Assembly: GCF_022234545.1 (NCBI RefSeq)
Contig: NZ_JAIEUI010000001.1
Location: forward strand, 230,799-294,798
Source: Paenibacillus piscarius
GTDB lineage: Bacteria; Bacillota; Bacilli; Paenibacillales; Paenibacillaceae
Reading direction: 5' to 3'
DNA: 64,000 nucleotides
Shown: positions 8,952 to 18,324 of the stretch, piece by piece
Layout of the letters: each line of letters opens with the position of its first letter
Numbering within the stretch: the first letter of the stretch is position 1
Translations under genes and position numbers: made by a program
The notes under the pieces: generated by a model
Told to the model about the DNA's origin: nothing
Databases searched by the model: none
Seen by the model: only the letters and a program-made list of their open reading frames with translations

Positions 8952-11900
8952 TCAGTTCACGAACTCCGCCTGCTCCAGCAGCCGCAGAATGACTGTGGCC
9001 GCTTCCGCACGGGTGGCGGATTGGGCCGGATGGAACTGCCCGCTTGGTGTCCCGGTGATCAGGCCTGCCTGAACTGCCTTAGCGACATCCTGCTGTGCCC
9101 AGCCGGCAATCTGGTCTGCATCCTTGAACGCTGCCGGTTGTGCTTCGGAAGCTGGTAGCGGCGCGCCGGCAAGCGCCATGGCCTTCACCAGGATGGTCGT
9201 CATCTCCTGGCGTGTTACTTTGTCATTCGGCCGGAAGGTGTTATCCGTTCCGCCCTGTACCAGCCCGAGCTTAACGGCTGTCCCGATGCTTCCGGCATAC
9301 CAGGCCCCGGAAGCAATGTCGCTGAACGAAGCCGCTGCCGGAGCAGTGGAGGAGAAGCCGAGCGCACGGATGATCATCGCCGCGAATTCAGCACGCGTAG
9401 TGGTAGCGTCCGGTGCGAATTGGCTGTCCGTAAGGCCGGTCAAGATATATTTGGAAGCCAGCTTGTGGACGGCTTCCCGGGCCCAATGGCTGCTCATATC
9501 GGCAAAGGTTTTGTTGCTTGAAATCACTGCAAATGTCCCGTTGCTTGGACTGTGGAAAGTCACTTCGTCTCCGTTAAAGACTGCCGGGACGAAGTTGAAG
9601 CTGCCGTTATTCTCGAGCCGCACGACTGTCGCATTGTGGCTGTTCACCGGAGTGCTGAGCGGCAGAGTATGCTTGGCATAAGTGCTGCCGAAGCCCGGGA
9701 TCTCCACCGACTTGCCGCCAGCCTCCGCCTTCACTGTGTATTCTACCGCCTGGCCGATGAGCTGGCCTTGGGCGGAGAGAGCAGCTTGACGGATCGCTTG
9801 CTGCCGCTCTTCCGGGAGCACCGTCATGCTCACGGTAAGCTTCCAGTCTTCGCTTCCCAATTGCTGACTCAGTGCTGCCGCATCAAGGGCCTTCACAGGG
9901 AAGTGGATGGTGCCGAGTGAAGAGGTGACCGTGATCTGTTCTGCGGCCAGCACCTGCTTGGCATCCAGAGCTGCGGCTGCTGAATTGCCACTCACCTTTG
10001 CTTCGACGCTCAGTTGGCTGCTACCCGTTGCTGCCGGCTGAACCGAACCAACGGTAGTGCTGCCGCTGGCAGTACTGGCGTTAGTCCCGCTGTTCCCGCC
10101 AACAGATTCACCGCCGTTGTTACCCCCGGCGCCGTTATCACCGCCGCCGTTATCACCGCCGCCGTTATTGCCGCCGCCGTTATCACCGCCGCCGTTGTCA
10201 CCGCCGCCGTTATCGCCGCCGCCGTTATCACCGCCGCCGTTGTCACCGCCGCCGTTGTCACCGCCGCCATTATCACCACCGCCGTTATCACCGCCGCCGT
10301 TATCGCCGCCGCCGTCTACCTCCAGCGTGTGGCGGGCATACAGATCGAACCGGTCGAACGCCGGTGTGTACTGGCGCGGAACCGCTGTGTATGGCGTGAA
10401 GCCTTGCGCGCCGCTTCCGCCATAAGGGTTGGAGCCGCCGTTATACGTATTGTTGTTGGAGAAGCGGATCGTGTTAACGCCCGCCTTCAGCTCCACATCC
10501 AGCGTCTGGGTGGCGAACTGCTGCCAGGAGATGGTGTTCTTGAAGTAGACCGTCTGCGGCTCTCCGCCGTTGACGCTTACTTGTGCATACCGTTCAACAA
10601 CATCATTGTTGTAGGCATGGGTGCCCGCGCTTTCACCGTTAGCATAAGTAACTACCAGCTTGTAGGTACCTGCCTTGGGTACGGTGATGTCCCTAAGCTC
10701 CAGATACCGTTCAGCGCCATCATAAGAGGTAATGCCGTTCACGTATTTGCCGCCCGAGGCATATTTGGCAAAAGCATCCTCCCGGATCAGCGGCAGCTCC
10801 GAACCGGCTGGTGTTCCCACAACCACAGCCGCCTCAGCCTCCACAGAATATACAGGAGTTTTGCTGACATAAGCTGCATTAATGTAATCCAGACTGATTG
10901 CTGCGCTGGAGCGCACATCGATCAGGTTAATGCCTTTGCGCAGGAAGACCGGAGCCTTGGCATCCTGCCATTGCCCGTTCGTATTCACCACTGGAAGATC
11001 AACCAGAGGCTTGCGGTCATGGGCCAGCTTCAGCTTCCCGCTGTCCGCAGAAGCATAACGTGCTGTCAGCTCATACATCCCGTCCTCCAGCACACTGACG
11101 ACGAACCGGGTGTTGGCTTCCTGGCTTCCGCCGTAGCCGCTCACATATCCGGCTCCCTCGAAGCCTTCCAGGCTGCCGGCCCGCGATAAGCCCAGCTCTG
11201 AATCGTAGTCGGCGAATTCTGCCTGCACCCTGTAATTCGGAAGTGCGCCCGGCAGGCCGTTATACGTCAGCTCGATGGCATCCAGAGTGGATTCGCCCTG
11301 GCCGGCTTCTCCCGTATCCGGATTGTATCTGCTGATCCCGATGGTATGCGTGCCTTCCGTCAGATCGGCGAAGAAGGTGCTGCCGCCCAGCAGCTGCATA
11401 TTGTAATCGGCGCGGAGCACGATTTTGGCTGCCGGCTGATCATCGATTTTGACGAACCATTCGGAATTGATGCGCTGATTCGCATCACCGGTGTTGGACT
11501 GATTACGCATCGAAGCGGTTGCGCCGCTGCCGCCGATCAGATCCAGCCGGTAATTCCCGTCTGCAGGAACGGTGACCGAAGTCCATTGCACAAGGCTGTC
11601 CGCGGCCTTGATTCCGGACACATACTGCCCGTTCGATGCCGAGCGCCCCGTGCTCTTGCGCGGGTATTGATCCACCGTGGACACATTGGTCTGCACCTCC
11701 GCATTCTCCGCTTCGTAACGCTTGACGAAGGTCTCCTGCGGAGCATGGCTGACTGCCGGTGTAATAACGGCGTAGTAAGCCGAGGTGTAATCATTCAGGT
11801 TCACATCCAGCGTGACCGAGCCGTTCTTGACCGGAACATTGCGGTCCAGAATCTGCGCCGGCTCCACCAGGAAGCCGGTCAATCCGGTACAGCCTGCATA

Positions 11901-14174
11901 GAATACCGTGACATGGACCTCTTCCGCCCCGGCCAGGAAGGCAGGGCTGTTCCCGTGGCCGGTAACATTATTGAACACAATCTTCCCGTTGCCCTGTGTG
12001 CCGCCGAAGGCGATGCTGACCTGCTGCTTCTGGTCCTGAATGGAGGTTAATCCGTATAACCCGGGACCATAGGCGTCATGCTCATGGCGCGGATTATCCA
12101 CCTTGACCTTGGCCATGTCGCCGCCCATCATGTCGGCATACCATTTGTAGAGCCACCATGCGCCGTTTGGCTCATTCTGCCCGGCGAGCAGCGACCCGTA
12201 GGAGTTGGCGGTGTTCCAGTATGGCAGCATACTGTTCATCTTCAGCTCGTCATAGCGGGCAATGTACTGGACAAGCGATCCGCCGACAGCAATCTCTGAA
12301 GTCGCTGCATATTCATTGATATCCACCTGAATTGGAAAAGGAACCGTGCGGTCCGGATACAGCTCCTTATAACGCTGTAATGACTTCGCTTCAAGCGCCC
12401 GGTAGGTAGCTACGTTGGAGGACGCCTGGTTGAAGGCTTTATCCCACAGCATATGCCAGCTGATGATGTCCGGCAGGCAATCATTCTCCACACAGAACGG
12501 AATGAAGTCCTCAAAGACCTTCGCCCCATATTGCGTCAGGTTCATTCCTGAGATGACCGCGCCCGGATCAATCTCCTTGATCTTCTTCACGACGGCGAGC
12601 CAGTCGGCATTGAACACGGCTCTGGAGTTCTTCCCCGTCGGGCTGTCGGACAGCAGCTGAGGATAACGGGTATTATTCTGCTCAGGCTCATTGAACGGAA
12701 TATAGATGAACTTGGAATTGACATCCCGGCCCGGATTCGCCGCAGCCCATTGATCCTTGTAGGCCTTGACTGCCGTGGTGATCGGAATGACTGCTTCCTG
12801 AATATATTCATCCGCCGTTCTGGACGGATAATACCAGTGCTGGTAATAATCCTGCATCACGATGTTAACGGCTTCCCCGCCGGCCTCGAAGAAATAGTCC
12901 GAGACCCGGAGTGCATCGCCAGTCGGATGCTGGATGCCGTTCGGCGGCTTCTGCGAGATATGTGACGGCTTGATTGGAATCAGCGTGTTGATATCCGGCA
13001 CGTTCGGCTCACTGAGGGCATACAGAGCACCGGAAGCGCCATGATATACCGGTCCGAGCGAGCGGTCGGCGAGATCGACAGAGATTTTGGCCGGAGTGCT
13101 TGTATTCACCTCTTCATGCTTGGTCGCTGTATAGAGTGCGCTGACCTGGCTGGCTGTGAGCTGGACATTGTAGATCCGCAGATCGTCGAATTTTCCCTTG
13201 ATGTCTCCATCCGAGGTATAGAGCGACCGGCCGAACGCATTGAACTTCAGGGCGTCCAGATAGTCGCGCGCGAAAAAGTGCTGGAGTACGGAAACCATCG
13301 TTGCACCTGTTGTGCTTTTGCTCTGATCCAGTCCCTTGATGCCGACCGGAGCGCCGTTCAGGTAAACCTCATAGGCTCCGCTGCTGTTCATTGTGACGGT
13401 CACCTGCTGCCACTTGCCCTTGACCGGATTGCGGTTCCAGACGATATCGCCTTTGTAGCTGGCAATCTGGCTTGGATTCGTGCCGGTGTAGATCCGGTTG
13501 CTGAACGTGCCGTCCCCGGCGATCATGATGAACTCGGAGTCCTGCCAGCCGCTTACTCCGGCATTGCTCAGTCCCTTCTCCGCAATCGTGGAGGACAGCA
13601 GACGGTTATAGGCATTAGCCGAAGAGTCGATATTGGCCCAAAAGGAGACGGACAGCTCATCCTTGATCCCGCTATAGAGCTGGTCCGGCAGCTTCAGCCA
13701 GGCGGTTCCGTTGCTGCCGCCGGGCAGGGAGAGAACGTCTCCGCGCTGGTCGTCATAGACCACAGCTGCCACCCCCTTAAGCTCGGCGCGCTGAGCAGCC
13801 GCTTCGGGGTAGACGCTGTTCACCACCGTGGTCCGGTCAAGCACCTGCTCGGGGCGGAAGCTCCACTGGAACAGCGGGGCCGCTTCAGCAGCGGTCTTCA
13901 TCTGGACTTGCTCCGGCGCAGGCTCCTGTGCAGGAGCAGTCTCCGGCACTAGAGCAGTCTCCGCTCCTGCAGCAGCATCCGGCTCCGCCGCAAAATCACC
14001 GGCATCCGGTGCTGTAACCGGATCAGCGCCTATGACCGGATCGGCCGCGGGTGCCGTATCCGCCACCGCCACCGGGTCCGGTGGCGGAAGTGTGGAAGCG
14101 CTTGCCAAACTGGAGGGCAGCAGAGTCAGGATTGCCAGTATCGTAATCAGTGAACGTTTAAGATGGAGCCTCAA
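8952..14174 (-). CDS. SLH-anchored multidomain glycoside hydrolase (clan GH-A-like)
   Basis: Surface enzyme of 1740 residues. Order seen: signal peptide 1-26; Ala/Pro/Asp-rich linker to 95; LamG-like beta-sandwich 96-355; a TIM-barrel-like domain about 370-740; carbohydrate-binding-like modules starting near 815, 980 and 1105, each opening with a YEAE/VQAE/VEAE motif; a Gly-Gly-Gly-Asp-Asn repeat linker near 1290-1355; a beta-rich domain; three SLH repeats from about 1560. Glu496 in IPFNEPEQ fits the acid/base and Glu621 in VDINEYA the nucleophile. The start is TTG with AGAGGTGAG upstream. Clan GH-A is inferred from those motifs. I cannot name the GH family; GH39 is one option. It should bind S-layer-associated cell-wall polymer and act on plant polysaccharide. 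Confidence 0.85.
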   Translation of the reverse strand: MRLHLKRSLITILAILTLLPSSLASASTLPPPDPVAVADTAPAADPVIGADPVTAPDAGDFAAEPDAAAGAETALVPETAPAQEPAPEQVQMKTAAEAAPLFQWSFRPEQVLDRTTVVNSVYPEAAAQRAELKGVAAVVYDDQRGDVLSLPGGSNGTAWLKLPDQLYSGIKDELSVSFWANIDSSANAYNRLLSSTIAEKGLSNAGVSGWQDSEFIMIAGDGTFSNRIYTGTNPSQIASYKGDIVWNRNPVKGKWQQVTVTMNSSGAYEVYLNGAPVGIKGLDQSKSTTGATMVSVLQHFFARDYLDALKFNAFGRSLYTSDGDIKGKFDDLRIYNVQLTASQVSALYTATKHEEVNTSTPAKISVDLADRSLGPVYHGASGALYALSEPNVPDINTLIPIKPSHISQKPPNGIQHPTGDALRVSDYFFEAGGEAVNIVMQDYYQHWYYPSRTADEYIQEAVIPITTAVKAYKDQWAAANPGRDVNSKFIYIPFNEPEQNNTRYPQLLSDSPTGKNSRAVFNADWLAVVKKIKEIDPGAVISGMNLTQYGAKVFEDFIPFCVENDCLPDIISWHMLWDKAFNQASSNVATYRALEAKSLQRYKELYPDRTVPFPIQVDINEYAATSEIAVGGSLVQYIARYDELKMNSMLPYWNTANSYGSLLAGQNEPNGAWWLYKWYADMMGGDMAKVKVDNPRHEHDAYGPGLYGLTSIQDQKQQVSIAFGGTQGNGKIVFNNVTGHGNSPAFLAGAEEVHVTVFYAGCTGLTGFLVEPAQILDRNVPVKNGSVTLDVNLNDYTSAYYAVITPAVSHAPQETFVKRYEAENAEVQTNVSTVDQYPRKSTGRSASNGQYVSGIKAADSLVQWTSVTVPADGNYRLDLIGGSGATASMRNQSNTGDANQRINSEWFVKIDDQPAAKIVLRADYNMQLLGGSTFFADLTEGTHTIGISRYNPDTGEAGQGESTLDAIELTYNGLPGALPNYRVQAEFADYDSELGLSRAGSLEGFEGAGYVSGYGGSQEANTRFVVSVLEDGMYELTARYASADSGKLKLAHDRKPLVDLPVVNTNGQWQDAKAPVFLRKGINLIDVRSSAAISLDYINAAYVSKTPVYSVEAEAAVVVGTPAGSELPLIREDAFAKYASGGKYVNGITSYDGAERYLELRDITVPKAGTYKLVVTYANGESAGTHAYNNDVVERYAQVSVNGGEPQTVYFKNTISWQQFATQTLDVELKAGVNTIRFSNNNTYNGGSNPYGGSGAQGFTPYTAVPRQYTPAFDRFDLYARHTLEVDGGGDNGGGDNGGGDNGGGDNGGGDNGGGDNGGGDNGGGDNGGGDNGGGNNGGGDNGGGDNGAGGNNGGESVGGNSGTNASTASGSTTVGSVQPAATGSSQLSVEAKVSGNSAAAALDAKQVLAAEQITVTSSLGTIHFPVKALDAAALSQQLGSEDWKLTVSMTVLPEERQQAIRQAALSAQGQLIGQAVEYTVKAEAGGKSVEIPGFGSTYAKHTLPLSTPVNSHNATVVRLENNGSFNFVPAVFNGDEVTFHSPSNGTFAVISSNKTFADMSSHWAREAVHKLASKYILTGLTDSQFAPDATTTRAEFAAMIIRALGFSSTAPAAASFSDIASGAWYAGSIGTAVKLGLVQGGTDNTFRPNDKVTRQEMTTILVKAMALAGAPLPASEAQPAAFKDADQIAGWAQQDVAKAVQAGLITGTPSGQFHPAQSATRAEAATVILRLLEQAEFVN
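10121..10314 (-). repeat. 15-bp tandem repeat coding a GGGDN linker
   Basis: About a dozen imperfect copies of a 15-base unit (CCGCCGCCGTTATCA on the plus strand) encode repeated Gly-Gly-Gly-Asp-Asn residues between the binding modules and the SLH part of the surface protein. It is a flexible spacer. Copy number could change by slippage without shifting the frame. Confidence 0.9.
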
Positions 14175-14386
14175 TAGATACTCACCTCTTTTGTTTTTTG
14201 GGATACCATTGCCTAATGTCCTTACATCCTTCCGGTGATGATCGTCTGCACGGTCTGCCGTGAACGGTCCCGCGCACTTGGAACAATTCCCGATCCCTTA
14301 ACTCCGCATAGGCACCGCAACCTCCTGTCATTGCCGTTTCGCTTCACCGAGAATGTTAAGATAATGGCCCGGAGGATGACATCAAG

Positions 14387-14416
14387 CTTTTTTACTGTTT
14401 TTGTTCCTTTCTTTAC
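14387..14416 (-). promoter_or_regulatory. Putative AraC-type operator, copy A
   Basis: Read on the minus strand it has GTAAAGAAAGGAAC then AAAAACA and GTAAAAAAG. The GTAAA half-sites are 21 bases apart, two helical turns. It faces the SLH glycosidase gene. Copies B (14510) and C (18210) share the pattern, which suggests binding by the response regulator at 16.5 kb. Confidence 0.5.
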
Positions 14417-14509
14417 GTGTCTGTGGTACTGCCTGAGATCAGGAGCACGAGAAGTTACGGCCCGCATTGCCCAATCCTGCCAGCTATTCACCCGGGTAAC
14501 TCCTTCCAT

Positions 14510-14541
14510 GTAAAAAAGGGAACGAAAACAGTAAAAAAAAG
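14510..14541 (+). promoter_or_regulatory. Putative AraC-type operator, copy B
   Basis: GTAAAAAAGGGAACG followed by AAAACA and GTAAAAAAAAG, with half-sites 21 bases apart. It lies 110 bases upstream of the kinase start, so the two-component operon may control itself. The core AAAAAAGGGAACG also occurs at copy C. Confidence 0.5.
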
Positions 14542-14650
14542 ACATGCCGCAACGGGTGGCAAGATCGCAGCCGGAAGTCTATCATTAAGATAATCCGCAA
14601 AGTCTTTTCTATGAAAATATTCAACCAACTCTGCAGCCGGAGGTTATTCC

Positions 14651-16468
14651 TTGAAAGCTCCTTTCATCTTGAACCGCAGCCGCCGTTTTGTGAGTGTGAA
14701 GAACAAGATGCTGTTTTTTTTCCTGCTGGCGATTCTGATCCCGGTTGTGATCCTGTTCATTAATTCCTATATGTCCTCCCAGCAGATGCTTGAACGCAAA
14801 TATACGGACCTGCTGGCTGATGTGACGAGGCAGTCGAATATCCGCATTGAGGAATTCCTTGAGGACACGAAGCAGATTTCGCTGATCGCCAGCTACGGGA
14901 TTAACAGCTACATCTCCGCCGTCTCCCAGGAGAATTATCCGGTGCAGAACTATCTGCACGACAGCTCCGTGACGAACGAACTGCAGGCCACGCAACTGCT
15001 GATGAACTACATAACCATGAAGGACCGTGCCATCTCCATCTATGTCTACAATCTGGTGAGCGGCAGCGACCTGTATGTCGCCCCGAACAAGCCTGTCGAC
15101 TACACCTACAATCCCCGCAAGGAGGAATGGTTCACCGATTTCCTGCGTTCCGAGGATATTACGCGCGATTTGCCGACCCGGCTGGACCGGCAGACCAAGG
15201 CAGACAATAACTGGACGATCTATAATCTGCGCAAAATCTTCGACATGGAGAACGGCAAGCTGCTGGGCGTCATGGCGGTCAGCGTGGACATTGACTTCAT
15301 CAACCGGCTGAACAAGCGGATGGAGGCAGGCAACCGCTCGGCCTTCACTGTGGTCGATGAGGGCGGCAGTATTATTTACAATAATAATTACGGCTTCATC
15401 GGCAAGCCGTTCAATACGCTGTTTCCGGTCCGTGAGGGGGAGCTCGCTGCCGGTTCAAGCCGCCAGATTGTGCGCGTATCCGGGAAGGACTATATTCTGA
15501 TCCAGTCGCCGTTCGAGGTCCATAACTGGAAGACTTATATGTATATGCCTGTGGAAGAGCTCGCGGTCGAAGGCGACATTCTGAAGCGCAACCTGTGGAC
15601 GATTGCGATTGTGCTTCTCCTGTTTGCCCTGGCCAGCTCGGTATACATGTCGAATCTGATCACCCGCCCGATCAAGCAGCTGATCCGCAATATGACGCTG
15701 GTGGAGCAAGGGAAATTCGACAATCTCCCGGCGGTGCGCTCGAATGACGAGATCGGGGTGATGGCCAGCCGGTTCGAGCAGATGTCAGCAGAGCTCAAGC
15801 AGCTGGTGGAGCGGATCTACGTGGAGCAGGAGCAGAAGGTGGAGGCCGAAATCCGGGCTTTGCAGGCACAGATCAGTCCGCACTTCCTGTACAATACGCT
15901 GAATTCGGTCAAGTGGATTGCGACCATGCAGCAGTCGGAGAAGATTGTAGAGATGACCGGGGCGCTAATCTCCATGCTTCGTTACACCGCGAAGACCGAC
16001 AACCGGCTGGTGCCGATCCGCGAGGAGCTGGAGCATATCGGGCATTATATCGTCATTCAGAAGGTGCGTTATTTCAACCGGATCGAGTTCCATTCCGAGG
16101 TGGAGGAGGGGCTGGCAGAGCAGGAGATCCCGAAGCTGAGCATCCAGCCGCTGGTCGAGAATGCAATCTTCCACGGAATTGCCGATCAGGAGGACGGACT
16201 GCTGTCCATCGAAGTCAGACATGCCGGGAATTCTAAGCTCACCATTACGGTAAAAGACAACGGCGCTGGCATGAGCGCCGAGGCATCAGCGACACTGCGC
16301 AGCAGGCTGGGCGGCGCTCTGGACAGCGGCGGCATCGGTGTGATCAATGTGCACCAGCGGGTACGCCGGTTATACGGCGAGCCGTACGGGGTAACATTCG
16401 AGAGCAGACCGGGGCAGGGTGCGGTGTTCGTAATCACCATTCCCATGCGGGACAGGAAGGGGGCGTGA
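14651..16468 (+). CDS. YesM-type sensor histidine kinase
   Basis: Membrane kinase of the second two-component pair, 605 residues. Helices at about 19-40 and 314-334 bracket an extracellular Cache-like sensing region. HAMP follows (NLITRPIKQLIRNMTLVEQG), then the phospho-acceptor motif AQISPHFLYNTLNS with His411 and an HATPase domain with PLVENAIFHG and DNGAGM. The start is TTG 6 bases after a perfect GGAGGT; this weak codon may hold sensor levels low. The stop overlaps the regulator start, so the two are coupled. It probably senses a product of the divergent SLH enzyme or a substrate of the downstream importer. Confidence 0.92.
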   Translation: MKAPFILNRSRRFVSVKNKMLFFFLLAILIPVVILFINSYMSSQQMLERKYTDLLADVTRQSNIRIEEFLEDTKQISLIASYGINSYISAVSQENYPVQNYLHDSSVTNELQATQLLMNYITMKDRAISIYVYNLVSGSDLYVAPNKPVDYTYNPRKEEWFTDFLRSEDITRDLPTRLDRQTKADNNWTIYNLRKIFDMENGKLLGVMAVSVDIDFINRLNKRMEAGNRSAFTVVDEGGSIIYNNNYGFIGKPFNTLFPVREGELAAGSSRQIVRVSGKDYILIQSPFEVHNWKTYMYMPVEELAVEGDILKRNLWTIAIVLLLFALASSVYMSNLITRPIKQLIRNMTLVEQGKFDNLPAVRSNDEIGVMASRFEQMSAELKQLVERIYVEQEQKVEAEIRALQAQISPHFLYNTLNSVKWIATMQQSEKIVEMTGALISMLRYTAKTDNRLVPIREELEHIGHYIVIQKVRYFNRIEFHSEVEEGLAEQEIPKLSIQPLVENAIFHGIADQEDGLLSIEVRHAGNSKLTITVKDNGAGMSAEASATLRSRLGGALDSGGIGVINVHQRVRRLYGEPYGVTFESRPGQGAVFVITIPMRDRKGA

Positions 16469-18060
16469 TGGGTATGCTGGGTGTACTGATCGTGGATGAC
16501 GAGCTGCTGATGCGCATCGGTCTGAAGTCGATCATCCATTGGGAGGATGAGGGCTTCACGATTCTGGGGGAGGCGGCGAACGGGCGCGAGGCGCTGGAGC
16601 TGGCCGGGACCCACCGGCCCGATCTGATTATTACCGACATCAAGATGCCGGTGATGGACGGCCTGGAGCTGATCCGGGAGGCCCGGAGGCTGGATCTCGG
16701 CGGGGAGTTCGTCATCCTGAGCTGTCTGGAGGAATTCCAGTATGCCCAGGAGGCGCTCCGGCTGGGGGCGGCTGATTATCTCATCAAAAGCGACATGAAG
16801 CCGCAGCAGCTTATCCATGTGCTGGAGACGGTTAAGAAGAGGGCGGTGCGCCACTCCGCAAGCAGCCCCGGCGGAATACCGCCAGGCTCTTACAAGGAGA
16901 GCATTGAGCATCTGAAGGAGACGCTGTTCAAGGAGGTGCTGAGCGGCTTCAAGGGGGCAGAGGACGTACTGGCCCGCCGGGACGCGCTGCATATCCGCCT
17001 GGCGGATCAGCCGATGGTGCTGATGAAGCTGCGGATCAACCAGTTCGACCAGCTCCGGCGCAAGTATGTGGAGCAGGACGAGAAGCTGCTGCGCTATTCG
17101 GTGGCGAATATTCTGGAGGAGATCCTGCCGCGCAAGCGGGCGAAGGAGATTATCGTCATGAACTCTGCAGAATATGTGCTGCTGCTTGATCTCGGGGAGG
17201 AAGGACGGATTGTCCGCGCGGAGATCGAGCGTGCCGCCGCGAAGATCCAGGCGGCGATGAAGGACTTCCTGAAGCTGACCCTGTCCATCGGGGTCAGCAG
17301 CCCGGCCTCCGGCTTCGACCGGCTGAAGCGGGCCTACCAGGAGGCGGATCTGGCACTGGACGCGCTGTTCCTGGAGAACGGCAGCGGCCTCTGCTTCTAC
17401 GACCAGGCCAGGAACCGGCAGCGGAGCGGCCAGCGGCCGGCCATCGACAAGGCTGCCCTGCGCAGGTTCAGGCAGGATACCGAGAGCGGGAGCGGGGAGG
17501 CGCTGGTCTTCCTGAACGGCCTGAAGGAGGCCATGCTGCGGGAGGGCTGCACGAAGCAGGCGGCGCGTTCGGTCTATCTGCGGATGCTGGCAGTGATTCA
17601 ATCCTGCTTCCCGGCTCTGCCCGAGCCGAATGAGGCCGGGCTAACCCTGTATGAGCGCATTCTCGGGGAGGAGAGTCTGGAGGGGCTGCACCGGCTGGTG
17701 GCCGGTTATCTGGAGCAGTGCAGAGCGCAGATATCCGAAGAGGGAACTTCCCGGAGCTATGCGGAGCAGGCCAGCGAGCTGATGATGCAGCTCTATGCAG
17801 AGGATATCTCGCTGCAGTCGGTGGCGGAGCGGATTAACGTGAACGCCTCCTATCTCAGCCGGGTGTTCAAGCAGGAGACCGGCGAGAACTTCGTCAGCTT
17901 CCTGACCCGGCTGCGCATGGAGAAGGCGAGGAGCCTGCTCCGGGACCGGAACGTCAAGGTCTATGAGGTGGCCGAGCGGGTAGGGTATCCGAATACCGCG
18001 TACTTCAGCAAGCTGTTCAAGAAGCTGAACGGCATGAGTCCGGAGGAGTACCGGGGCTAA
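16468..18060 (+). CDS. YesN-type response regulator, REC plus AraC HTH
   Basis: Regulator of about 530 residues paired with the overlapping kinase. The receiver domain has Asp57 in IITDIKMPVMDG, and the C-terminal AraC domain covers about 430-528 (ISLQSVAERINVNASYLSRVF, then VAERVGYPNTAYFSKLF). I prefer ATG 16468, which overlaps the kinase TGA, over GTG 16465, which lies almost on the AGGAAGGGGG site. Copies A, B and C of the A-rich motif sit before the divergent SLH gene, this operon and the next importer, making this protein the best candidate to bind them. Confidence 0.92.
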   Translation: MGMLGVLIVDDELLMRIGLKSIIHWEDEGFTILGEAANGREALELAGTHRPDLIITDIKMPVMDGLELIREARRLDLGGEFVILSCLEEFQYAQEALRLGAADYLIKSDMKPQQLIHVLETVKKRAVRHSASSPGGIPPGSYKESIEHLKETLFKEVLSGFKGAEDVLARRDALHIRLADQPMVLMKLRINQFDQLRRKYVEQDEKLLRYSVANILEEILPRKRAKEIIVMNSAEYVLLLDLGEEGRIVRAEIERAAAKIQAAMKDFLKLTLSIGVSSPASGFDRLKRAYQEADLALDALFLENGSGLCFYDQARNRQRSGQRPAIDKAALRRFRQDTESGSGEALVFLNGLKEAMLREGCTKQAARSVYLRMLAVIQSCFPALPEPNEAGLTLYERILGEESLEGLHRLVAGYLEQCRAQISEEGTSRSYAEQASELMMQLYAEDISLQSVAERINVNASYLSRVFKQETGENFVSFLTRLRMEKARSLLRDRNVKVYEVAERVGYPNTAYFSKLFKKLNGMSPEEYRG

Positions 18061-18138
18061 GTAGATTGAACAAACATTTAAGTTAAAGGAAAAGTGGCGG
18101 AGGGGAATTTTGGTCCTAAAACTTAATGGCATTTGTCA
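18061..18138 (+). repeat. Short deleted copy of a MITE-like element
   Basis: The stretch TAGATTGAACAAAC, then AAGTTAAAGGAAAAGTGGCG and GAGGGGAATTTTGG, then TCCTAAAACTTAA matches both ends of the 216-base element at 38552-38767, with the middle missing. Its ends are themselves inverted (TTGAACAAA and TTTGTCAA). It begins directly after the regulator stop codon. Confidence 0.6.
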
Positions 18139-18162
18139 AAAAAAGAACAGAGCCTGTAAAAG

Positions 18163-18190
18163 AAGTGCATCCGCTGCGGGTGCGCTTTTT
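18163..18190 (+). terminator. Intrinsic terminator after the response regulator
   Basis: AAGTGCATCCG pairs with CGGGTGCGCTT around a three-base loop, and TTTTT lies at the end of the stem. It should end the two-component transcript before the importer operon. Confidence 0.75.
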
Positions 18191-18209
18191 GCTGCTGCCG
18201 GAGGATTGG

Positions 18210-18240
18210 TCAAAAAAGGGAACGTTTCCGTAAAAAACGG
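18210..18240 (+). promoter_or_regulatory. Putative AraC-type operator, copy C
   Basis: TCAAAAAAGGGAACG, then TTTCC, then GTAAAAAACGG. It shares AAAAAAGGGAACG and GTAAAAAA with copy B, with a spacer one base shorter. It lies 85 bases upstream of the binding-protein start and just after the terminator, where an activator of the importer would be expected. Confidence 0.5.
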
Positions 18241-18324
18241 CCATTCCGGGAGCAGCGGGGTTCGCCTACCATTGGAGATGTAGCAGATGCAGCATATCCT
18301 AAATGGAAGTTGGGGGTAATTCTA

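Larger units (their letters stand above)
14175..14650. other. Divergent control region with no gene
   Basis: This 476-base gap separates the minus-strand SLH gene from the plus-strand kinase gene. I see no coding sequence that I trust. It holds two inverted copies of an A-rich motif (listed separately), which form the arms of an imperfect inverted repeat of about 30 bases with a 93-base gap. Confidence 0.6.

Noticed and set aside
10014..11189. 391-residue ORF on the plus strand inside the SLH gene
   Set aside because: It is the antisense shadow of a GC-rich coding region, includes the repeat linker read in another frame, and lacks recognisable domains.
14387..14541. Insertion-sequence ends (long inverted repeat)
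   Set aside because: The arms match a third copy at 18.2 kb in a promoter position and there is no transposase or target duplication, so an operator pair explains them better.
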